Of a stretch of DNA of 12,558 bases, positions 7,029 to 12,558 are shown piece after piece. Under the pieces are notes generated by a model. That model saw only the letters and a list, made by a program, of their open reading frames with translations. It was not told the DNA's origin and ran no database searches. A program made the position numbers and the translations under genes. This DNA is from Alphaproteobacteria bacterium. GTDB lineage: Bacteria; Pseudomonadota; Alphaproteobacteria; RF32; CAG-239. Positions within the stretch are counted from its first letter, which is position 1. Each line of letters begins with the position of its first letter. The stretch is taken from NCBI GenBank assembly GCA_017546885.1, contig JAFYRQ010000007.1:1-12558 (forward strand), in the 5' to 3' direction.

Positions 7029-7057
7029 ATAATAACTTATTTTTGACAAAAAAGCAA
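7029..7057 (-). promoter_or_regulatory. Candidate promoter of the 59-aa/kinase/transglutaminase-fold operon
   Basis: Minus-strand TTGCTT (7057-7052) and TATTAT (7034-7029) are 17 nt apart, placing a start near 7022 and leaving about 15 nt of leader that contains the AGGAG of the 59-aa gene. It overlaps the tail of the gyrA terminator. Confidence 0.4.
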
Positions 7058-7096
7058 ATAAAAAAGCGGTCTTGATTATATAACCAAAACCGCTTT
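7055..7096 (-). terminator. Rho-independent terminator of gyrA
   Basis: On the minus strand the arms AAAGCGGT (7096-7089) and ACCGCTTT (7070-7063) enclose an 18-nt loop and are followed by TTT-A-TTT. It starts 18 nt past the gyrA stop (7115). It separates gyrA from the accessory operon downstream. Confidence 0.8.
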
Positions 7097-7114
7097 AACA
7101 GTCAGAAGAAAAAA

Positions 7115-8320
7115 CTAGTCTTCTTCATTTTGAATTGCAGGTTCCATAACTGTTTCTGCATCATCGCTTTCATCAGCTACGCTTTCTCCCAAAACTTCAG
7201 AACCGGTTTCGTTTTCCAATTCTTCTTCGTCTTTTGAGTCTGCATCTAACCAAGTAACAGAAACAACCTGCTCATCTTCTGCCGTACGGAATAAAATTAC
7301 ACCTTGAGTTTTACGTCCGGCAATTCTGATGTCTTCTACCGGCATACGAATAAGTTTTCCGCCATCGGTAACCATCATAATCTGGTTATTATCCTCAATC
7401 GGGAAAGAACTTACCACTTCTTTATTTCTCGGTGACATTTCCATATTGGCAATACCTGAACCGCCACGACCGGTTACACGATACTCATAAGAAGATGAAC
7501 GTTTGCCATATCCGGTACAGGTAACAGTTAAGATAAACTGTTCATTTGCTTGCATTTCTTCAAATTGTTCTGCAGTCAAAACATTGAGTAATCCGGTATC
7601 CGTAGCTTTAACGGTTACGGTATTGCCGTTTTCGGCTTCCATACGTTTGATTGCGGAAGAAATACGAGAATATTCATCACGTTGTTCTGCTGTTGCATCG
7701 CTGTGTTTCAATACAGACATTGAAATAACTTCATCTTTGTCTGCAAGTTTAATACCGCGAACACCGACAGAGTTACGTCCGACAAACACACGAACATCGG
7801 TAACAGGGAAACGAATACATTTACCGCCACGAGTTGCCAACATAATATCATCGTTTTCATCACAAATACGAACATTAATGAGCTTGTCATCATCGTCAAG
7901 TTTCATTGCAATCTTACCGTTTGATTGAACGTTTACAAAATCCATAAGACTGTTACGACGTATCATACCGCTCTTAGTTGAAAATACGATAGACATATCT
8001 TTGCAATCTGCCTCATTTTCAGGCAAACGCATAATTGTTGTAATATTTTCCCCCTCATCTAACGGCAACAAGTTTATAAACGGTTTACCCTTTGAAGTAG
8101 GCGAACCTAAAGGTAATTTATAAACTTTAAGCTTATATACCAAACCTTTTGATGAGAAGAACAATACCGGAGCATGAGTAGAAGCAACAAACAAACGAGA
8201 TACAAAATCTTCTTCTTTTGTTGACATACCTGACTTACCTTTACCGCCGCGTTTTTGCGCCTTATATGCGTTCAACGGAACACGTTTAATGTAACCGGCA
8301 TCGGTAACGGTAACAACCAT
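7115..8320 (-). CDS. gyrA: DNA gyrase subunit A, C-terminal beta-pinwheel half (split gene)
   Basis: This 401-residue frame carries the complete DNA-wrapping domain of GyrA. It begins MVVTVTDAGYIKRVPL and contains the GyrA box QKRGGKG (residues 22-28), the motif needed to wrap DNA and give negative supercoiling. Repeated blades with G-x-x-I/V-R-x-P/F cores follow (for example GKCIRFPV, GKLIRMPVEDIRIAGR). It ends in an acidic tail rich in Glu, Asp and Ser, as in many gyrases. It is in the same frame as the upstream half, separated only by TGA-GAA-GAG. A separate start at this ATG would need reinitiation; GAGAAGAG lies just before it but closer than ideal for a Shine-Dalgarno. No frameshift or decay is visible, so the half seems to be under selection or only very recently separated. 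Confidence 0.93.
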   Translation of the reverse strand: MVVTVTDAGYIKRVPLNAYKAQKRGGKGKSGMSTKEEDFVSRLFVASTHAPVLFFSSKGLVYKLKVYKLPLGSPTSKGKPFINLLPLDEGENITTIMRLPENEADCKDMSIVFSTKSGMIRRNSLMDFVNVQSNGKIAMKLDDDDKLINVRICDENDDIMLATRGGKCIRFPVTDVRVFVGRNSVGVRGIKLADKDEVISMSVLKHSDATAEQRDEYSRISSAIKRMEAENGNTVTVKATDTGLLNVLTAEQFEEMQANEQFILTVTCTGYGKRSSSYEYRVTGRGGSGIANMEMSPRNKEVVSSFPIEDNNQIMMVTDGGKLIRMPVEDIRIAGRKTQGVILFRTAEDEQVVSVTWLDADSKDEEELENETGSEVLGESVADESDDAETVMEPAIQNEED

Positions 8321-8326
8321 CTCTTC

Positions 8327-8329
8327 TCA
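8327..8329 (-). other. In-frame TGA between the two halves of gyrA
   Basis: On the minus strand the codons run CAA-TGA-GAA-GAG-ATG-GTT, so reading through gives a continuous 943-residue GyrA from 9946 to 7115. In related gyrases I recall the matching stretch as LIQ-R-E-D/E-M-V-V-T-V, so the TGA stands where Arg is expected; CGA to TGA is one C-to-T change. Confidence 0.95.
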
Positions 8330-9946
8330 TTGAATCAAAGATTCTACATCTTGATCATATTCAATATCTTCAATTTTGGTGCGACGAGGAGTTGCATATT
8401 CATCTTTAATTGCAAACAATTCATCACGCATAATACCATAGAGTTTTTCTCTGCTTGCCAAAATAGAGAGACATTCTTTAATTTCTTCACCTAAGGTTAC
8501 TAATTCTTGGTGTATCTTATCACGTTCCAAACCTGTCAAACGGTGTAATCTTAAATCAAGAATTGCTTTAGCTTGAGCTTCTGACAAATAGTAGTGACCG
8601 TTTTCAACTTTTCTGTCCGGTTCATCAATCAAGATAACCAACGGTTCTACGTCTCCTGCCGGCCAAGCTCTTGAAACAAGAGCCTCTTTTGCTTCTTGCG
8701 GAGATGGAGCAGTACGAATAAGCTCGATAACAGGGTCGATATTTTCAACTGCAATTGCCAAACCTACTAAAGTATGAGCTTTATCACGAGCTTTGTTAAG
8801 TTGATAAATTGTACGACGACGAATAACTTCTTCACGAAATTCAATAAATGCGGCAATGATTTCTTTTAAGTTCATCATCATCGGGCGACCGCCGTTGATT
8901 GCCAACATATTCATACCGAAACTTGTTTGTAACGGAGTATATTTGTAAAGTTGATTCAAGATAACATCTGCTTGAAAATCTCTTTTTACTTCAATAACTA
9001 CACGAACACCTTGACGGTCTGATTCATCACGAATATCCGAAATACCTTCAAGTCTCTTTTCCTTAACCAATTCGGCAATTCTTTGAACCAAGGCAGCCTT
9101 ATTAACTTGGTAAGGAATTTCGTGAACAATGATAGCTTCTTTATCTTTACGAACTTCTTCAATAGAGCATTTGGCACGCATCATAACCGAACCGCGACCG
9201 GTATAATATGCCGATTTTGCACCTCCTTGTCCCAAAATAAGACCTCCGGTCGGAAAATCCGGTCCCGGAACATAGTTTATAAGTTCGTCGATAGTAATAT
9301 CAGGGTTATCGATATATGCACAACAAGCTGAAATAATTTCTCCCAAGTTGTGCGGAGGAATATTTGTTGCCATACCGACGGCAATACCGTTTGTACCATT
9401 AACCAACAAGTTAGGATAACGAGCAGGAAGAACTGTCGGTTCTTGCAAGCTTTCGTCATAGTTAGGCATAAAATCAACGGTATCTTCATCAATATCTTCA
9501 ATTAATGCGTGAGCTACTTTGGCTAAACGTGCTTCGGTATAACGCATAGCAGCTGCGCTATCACCATCCATAGAACCAAAGTTTCCTTGGCCGTCAATCA
9601 TCGGAACACGCATTGAGAACGGCTGAGCCATACGAACCATTGCATCATAAACCGAGCTGTCACCGTGCGGGTGATATTTACCCAAAACGTCACCGACGAT
9701 GCGGGCAGATTTTCTGAACGGACGGTTATAATCATAGCCGTTTTCATACATTGAATAAATGATACGACGATGAACCGGTTTCAAACCATCTCGAACATCA
9801 GGAAGCGCACGAGAAACAATAACACTCATTGCATAGTCGAGATAAGAACGGCGCATTTCTTCCGAAATATCAATCGGAGTAATATCTTGAGCCGGTTTAT
9901 CGACAACATTGGCAACGATGTTTTCATCCTTAATTTCTTCTGTCAT
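8327..9946 (-). CDS. gyrA: DNA gyrase subunit A, N-terminal breakage-reunion half (ends at in-frame TGA)
   Basis: This 539-residue frame is the complete catalytic part of GyrA, which cuts and rejoins both DNA strands in the GyrA2GyrB2 complex. The winged-helix region contains HPHGDSSVYDAMVRMAQ, and the catalytic Tyr136 lies in AAMRYTEAR. Ser97 and Asp101 correspond to E. coli Ser83 and Asp87, so the quinolone-resistance region looks like the susceptible form. The tower and coiled-coil parts follow, with LDLRLHRLTGLE typical of the exit-gate region. The frame ends VESLIQ-TGA at the junction with the C-terminal domain, close to the end of the 59-kDa N-terminal fragment defined for E. coli GyrA. 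ATG 9946 is preceded by AAGG at proper distance. Alternatives to a true two-gene split are stop readthrough, mutation or assembly error. Confidence 0.95.
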   Translation of the reverse strand: MTEEIKDENIVANVVDKPAQDITPIDISEEMRRSYLDYAMSVIVSRALPDVRDGLKPVHRRIIYSMYENGYDYNRPFRKSARIVGDVLGKYHPHGDSSVYDAMVRMAQPFSMRVPMIDGQGNFGSMDGDSAAAMRYTEARLAKVAHALIEDIDEDTVDFMPNYDESLQEPTVLPARYPNLLVNGTNGIAVGMATNIPPHNLGEIISACCAYIDNPDITIDELINYVPGPDFPTGGLILGQGGAKSAYYTGRGSVMMRAKCSIEEVRKDKEAIIVHEIPYQVNKAALVQRIAELVKEKRLEGISDIRDESDRQGVRVVIEVKRDFQADVILNQLYKYTPLQTSFGMNMLAINGGRPMMMNLKEIIAAFIEFREEVIRRRTIYQLNKARDKAHTLVGLAIAVENIDPVIELIRTAPSPQEAKEALVSRAWPAGDVEPLVILIDEPDRKVENGHYYLSEAQAKAILDLRLHRLTGLERDKIHQELVTLGEEIKECLSILASREKLYGIMRDELFAIKDEYATPRRTKIEDIEYDQDVESLIQ

Positions 9947-9980
9947 CTTTTTACCTTATTTTGTTATTTTACTGACCGAC

Positions 9981-10009
9981 AATATAACAGATTAATAACA
10001 AACTGACAT
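9981..10009 (-). promoter_or_regulatory. Candidate promoter of gyrA
   Basis: Minus-strand ATGTCA (10009-10004), 17 nt, then TATATT (9986-9981) give a start near 9974 and a leader of about 28 nt. The -35 is a 4/6 match. The 267-bp spacer 9947-10213 contains no credible gene; it holds this promoter, a pair of short direct repeats and the terminator of the next gene. Confidence 0.4.
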
Positions 10010-10034
10010 ATTTTTATTAAACTTATCCCCGACT

Positions 10035-10160
10035 AAAACAGGCAAAAACCACTGTATGAGCAAAAAAACGGCCTTAAAATCGATTTTTCAGAAAAAACGG
10101 ATATAAAAGTTAACGAGAAATTTTAAAAATTCTTCTCTATAAGCAAAAAACAGGCAAAAA
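10035..10160. repeat. Pair of 14-nt direct repeats upstream of gyrA
   Basis: The 14-mer AAAACAGGCAAAAA occurs at 10035-10048 and again at 10147-10160, 112 bp apart. The sequence between is A/T-rich non-coding. The second copy lies just outside the terminator hairpin of the compositionally foreign gene, so it may mark an old junction, though A-rich repeats can also arise by chance. Confidence 0.5.
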
Positions 10161-10189
10161 AGAACAGGTGCCGCAAATGCGACACCTGT
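10150..10189 (-). terminator. Terminator of the ELM1-like gene
   Basis: Arms ACAGGTG (10164-10170) and CACCTGT (10183-10189) pair perfectly; after one C-A mismatch CGCA (10172-10175) pairs with TGCG (10178-10181). On minus the hairpin is followed by TTCTTTTTTG. It begins about 25 nt past the stop at 10214. Confidence 0.8.
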
Positions 10190-10213
10190 ATCTCCTAACT
10201 CCAACAAGGATGA

Positions 10214-11260
10214 TTAGGCAATTACCTTACGGAAAGCCTCGACCTGTGTCATAGGTATTCCCTGCTCCTTCAAGGTGATATACACATTGCGATGTGTCTC
10301 CTCGTTTGAAGGAACGGTCAGCAACCATCCGTCAGCTGTACCGAAAGGACGAATACTGCGCCAGTTCACGATTGAGCCCATAGTAAGAGCCTCGTTCATG
10401 AAGTTCATCTGCTCAGCAGTAAACACCATCTTGCCACCACTCTTTACCGCCATGTGAATAGCGAGGTAGTAGCCACCGGCATTGGCGTTGTTAATCGGAT
10501 AGAGAACCTCCTCGCCGTCCTTGATAACCAAGAGTGAAGGACCATTCTCCATATAACCGAGAACAAGCACAACCTGTCCATCTGCACGCATCTCACGAAG
10601 CTTTGCGATAGCTGCATTCTGTGGAGCGAAGTCGTTAGACTTATCACCACGTGTGCGAGAACGCAAGCCGTGGAATACTACGAAAGTGTTGCGACCGTCT
10701 GCCTCAAGCATAAGATGCTCGGCAGTGTCCTCAAACTGCTCGACAGTGTTCTCCTTCCAACCGGTAGGCTGAGTGTAATCAGCTACACGACCACCGAAGA
10801 AGAAGTAATACTCCGGACGATTTTCGAAAATGCTATCGAAAACTTCCTTTGTATTGTTGTCGATGAAGTCGTGACACCACTCTTCCATCTGAGACTTGGT
10901 AGGTGCTGCGACCATATCAGCAGACACAAGAACAAGATGACGACGTGTTGCTGCCTTGTACTTATCCAACTCGCACTGAGGTGCGATGATAGTGAGAAGA
11001 TGGCAGTTGAGAGCGTCGAGATCCTCGCCTGAATAGCGGTCAGTTGCCAAAATCATCTCCTGTCCGTTACCGTACTTCTTGAGAAGCTCGTAACCCATGT
11101 TACCGGCAGAAACGAGAACTGCATCCTTAGGAAGGTTCTTGATATCTTTTGCATCGATAACTGTGTCATGAGGACAGCAAGCTGCCATAGCACGAACTGA
11201 TGATGAGTAACCCTTGTTAGACTCCTCATTAGTGAGGAAAAAGTAAATCTTAGTATTCAT
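10214..11260 (-). CDS. ELM1-like (DUF1022) putative GT-B glycosyltransferase, probably horizontally acquired
   Basis: A 348-residue soluble protein, MNTKIYFFLT to FRKVIA. Its layout recalls the bacterial 'mitochondrial fission ELM1'-like family: an N-terminal half ending in a basic segment, then YYFFFGGRVAD (151-161) like the family's V-L-I-G-G start of the second lobe, TFVVFHGLRSRTRGD (192-206) like L-x-I-T-T-S-R-R-T, and GGKMVFTAEQMNFMNEALTMGS (275-296) like I-V-V-T-E-D-S-x-x-M-x-x-E-A-x-x-T-G-x-P. The match is by pattern, so the family call is moderate; the substrate is unknown. Composition is striking: sampled 60-bp lines are 50-55% GC against about 25-40% elsewhere, with AAG, GAG, CAG, GGT and CGT preferred where neighbours use AAA, GAA and CAA. 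That style suggests a donor such as a Bacteroidales (Prevotella-like) genome. The start has no Shine-Dalgarno and an A/T-rich leader, also fitting that group. Confidence 0.7.
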   Translation of the reverse strand: MNTKIYFFLTNEESNKGYSSSVRAMAACCPHDTVIDAKDIKNLPKDAVLVSAGNMGYELLKKYGNGQEMILATDRYSGEDLDALNCHLLTIIAPQCELDKYKAATRRHLVLVSADMVAAPTKSQMEEWCHDFIDNNTKEVFDSIFENRPEYYFFFGGRVADYTQPTGWKENTVEQFEDTAEHLMLEADGRNTFVVFHGLRSRTRGDKSNDFAPQNAAIAKLREMRADGQVVLVLGYMENGPSLLVIKDGEEVLYPINNANAGGYYLAIHMAVKSGGKMVFTAEQMNFMNEALTMGSIVNWRSIRPFGTADGWLLTVPSNEETHRNVYITLKEQGIPMTQVEAFRKVIA

Positions 11261-11279
11261 AATATCTTAAAAATTAATG

Positions 11280-11301
11280 TTTAGGATTTTATTATCCTAA
11301 A
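11280..11301. promoter_or_regulatory. Inverted repeat in the leader of the ELM1-like gene
   Basis: TTTAGGAT (11280-11287) and ATCCTAAA (11294-11301) form a perfect 8-bp palindrome with a 6-nt spacer, 20 nt upstream of the ATG at 11260. It could be an operator or an mRNA hairpin; it lacks the GC content and U tract of a normal terminator on minus. Confidence 0.4.
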
Positions 11302-11340
11302 TTTTAGACAAAAAGTCAAGATATAAATATTTTACCATAC

Positions 11341-11375
11341 AAAAAAAATCGCCTTGAAATTCAAAGCGATTTTTT
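11341..11375. terminator. Terminator of the RND pump gene
   Basis: AAAAATCGC (11344-11352) pairs with GCGATTTTT (11366-11374); after one mismatch TTGA (11354-11357) pairs with TCAA (11361-11364). A/T runs flank both sides, so it can act in both directions. It lies just beyond the stop at 11380 and separates the pump gene from the foreign gene. Confidence 0.85.
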
Positions 11376-11379
11376 ATTT

Positions 11380-12558
11380 TTATTCCGCTATTTCTTTTTT
11401 AGGAAACAACTTTTCGGTTATTGTTTGGAACAATACATACAACATCGGAATAATTATCAAACCTGCGGCTGTACCAATTAACATTCCATAAAATACCGGA
11501 ACACCGATTGCAATACGGCTGTTAGCCCCTGCTCCGGTTGCCACCACCATAGGTAACACACCTAAAATGAAAGTAAAGGCAGTCATCAACACGGCACGGA
11601 AACGTTCTTTTAGCCCTACTAATGCAGCTTTTCCGATTGAAGAACCTCTTTCTCTTTCTTCTTTTGCAAATTCTACAATCAAAATAGCATTTTTAGCAGC
11701 TAAACCGACTAACAATACTAAACCGAGTTGAGCATAGATAGACAATGGTAAGCTATGAATAAACAAACCTAACAAAGCACCTAACATAGCAACGGAAACT
11801 GATGCTAATACCGGAATTGGAGTTGACCAACTTTCATATTGTGCTACTAAGAACAAATATGCAAAAGTAATCGCCAACAAAATCAACGTTCCAATAGTTC
11901 CTTGGTTTTCTCTTTCTTGGAAGCTCATGCCGGACCAGTCAAAACTATAATCTTCTGACAAAGTTTCTCTTGATAATTGCTCTAGCTTTGCCATTGCTTC
12001 ACCGGTACTGATACCCGGACGAGCAATCGCATTTATAGTAGCAGACGGATACTGATTATAACGAGTTACAACTCGTGGACCGAGATTTTTACGCAAGCTA
12101 ATCATACCGCCTAACGGAACCATTTTTCCTTCGGTGTTTTTTACATAAAGATTGTTTATACTGTTAATATCTTTTCGGAAAGGCCAATCTGATTGAACCA
12201 CAACCTTATTAACCTGAGTACCGAAGTTCACGTCATTGATATATGATGAACCGAGATATTGCCCCAATGCACCATAAATATCACCCACAGATGTTTTCAT
12301 TGACTCAGCTTTTTCACGATTTACATCAACGAAAATTTGCGGAGTTTTCGCATTGTAGGTTGAAAAAGCATAACTCAAAATTCCCGATGTATTCATTCTG
12401 CCTAACGATGTTTGCAAAGCACCATCCAACAAAAGCGGATCACTGCTGTTTAATGCCTGCAAACGGAAATCCATACCATTTGTGCTACCTAACCCCGGAA
12501 TAGCAGGAAACTCAAACATATTAACATTAGCTTCAGGTGTAGTTTTTGCAACTTCTGC
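11380..12558 (-). CDS. RND (HAE1/AcrB-type) multidrug efflux pump permease, C-terminal part
   Basis: The frame is open to the window edge, so only the last 392 residues are present; an internal Met at 12519 is not the start. The visible part covers the second periplasmic (porter/docking) loop, with FEFPAIPGLGSTNGMDF, a DWPFRKD segment and WSGMSFQERE near its end. Five membrane segments follow (TM8-TM12 by comparison with AcrB), including VGLAAKNAILIVEFAKEE, a hallmark of the HAE1 group, and a GVLPMVVATGAGANSR loop. Such proteins are inner-membrane proton/drug antiporters that work as trimers with a periplasmic adaptor and an outer-membrane channel. The proton-relay Asp pair of TM4 lies outside the window. 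It ends in a short charged tail at TAA 11380-11382, followed by its terminator. The adaptor gene is probably upstream, beyond 12558. Confidence 0.95.
   Translation of the reverse strand, partial: AEVAKTTPEANVNMFEFPAIPGLGSTNGMDFRLQALNSSDPLLLDGALQTSLGRMNTSGILSYAFSTYNAKTPQIFVDVNREKAESMKTSVGDIYGALGQYLGSSYINDVNFGTQVNKVVVQSDWPFRKDINSINNLYVKNTEGKMVPLGGMISLRKNLGPRVVTRYNQYPSATINAIARPGISTGEAMAKLEQLSRETLSEDYSFDWSGMSFQERENQGTIGTLILLAITFAYLFLVAQYESWSTPIPVLASVSVAMLGALLGLFIHSLPLSIYAQLGLVLLVGLAAKNAILIVEFAKEERERGSSIGKAALVGLKERFRAVLMTAFTFILGVLPMVVATGAGANSRIAIGVPVFYGMLIGTAAGLIIIPMLYVLFQTITEKLFPKKEIAE

Noticed and set aside
8327..8329. General reassignment of TGA to Trp (genetic code 4) as the explanation for the split gyrA.
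   Set aside because: All 22 Trp codons in the other host-like frames are TGG and no other frame is interrupted by TGA; the expected residue here is Arg, not Trp. Genome-wide data are still needed, so this is not excluded.
9947..10213. A small RNA or short gene in the spacer upstream of gyrA.
   Set aside because: No reading frame with a ribosome-binding site and no structured RNA beyond the terminator hairpin was seen.
1..12558. CRISPR arrays, tRNA or rRNA genes, insertion sequences.
   Set aside because: No regularly spaced repeats, cloverleaf-like segments, rRNA motifs or transposase-like sequences were recognised on either strand.

Overview
The window looks like chromosomal DNA of a low-GC Alphaproteobacterium, probably an uncultured, host- or gut-associated lineage. 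The evidence is the GyrA and UvrA sequence style, the presence of uvrA, ssb and gyrA close together as in many alphaproteobacterial genomes, strongly A/T-ending codons, and an exported ABC-type substrate-binding protein and an RND pump that imply a Gram-negative envelope. Taxonomy is inferred from memory of these families, not from a search.

Layout: (1) 1-288, the C-terminal end of a polysaccharide pyruvyl transferase on +, closed by a hairpin terminator shared with the convergent ssb. (2) ssb (340-795, -) and an orphan periplasmic branched-chain-amino-acid-type binding protein (868-1986, -). (3) uvrA (2161-4968, +), divergent from the binding protein. (4) An accessory block on -: a 51-aa protein (5027-5182), then, read in transcription order from 7007 downward, a compact three-gene operon made of a 59-aa protein, a zeta-toxin-family P-loop kinase and a transglutaminase-fold protein. 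(5) gyrA (7115-9946, -), split by one in-frame TGA exactly between its catalytic and beta-pinwheel halves. (6) A 267-bp non-coding spacer, then an ELM1-like putative glycosyltransferase gene (10214-11260, -) with a base composition and codon usage quite unlike everything else here. (7) The C-terminal 392 codons of an AcrB-type RND efflux pump (11380-12558, -), running off the window edge.

The core genes (SSB, UvrA, gyrase) serve DNA replication, repair and topology. The accessory block sits inside this housekeeping neighbourhood. Its first two genes overlap by 8 bp and the third follows by 8 bp with its Shine-Dalgarno directly against the kinase stop codon. This is the layout of a toxin-antitoxin module with an added third component, and it is the best candidate here for an undescribed system.

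The other notable feature is gyrA. Either the gene is translated as two polypeptides corresponding to the two known gyrase A domains, or the TGA is recoded, or it is a single-base mutation or assembly error (an Arg CGA codon would need one C-to-T change). All 22 Trp codons in the other host-like reading frames are TGG, which argues against general TGA reassignment.
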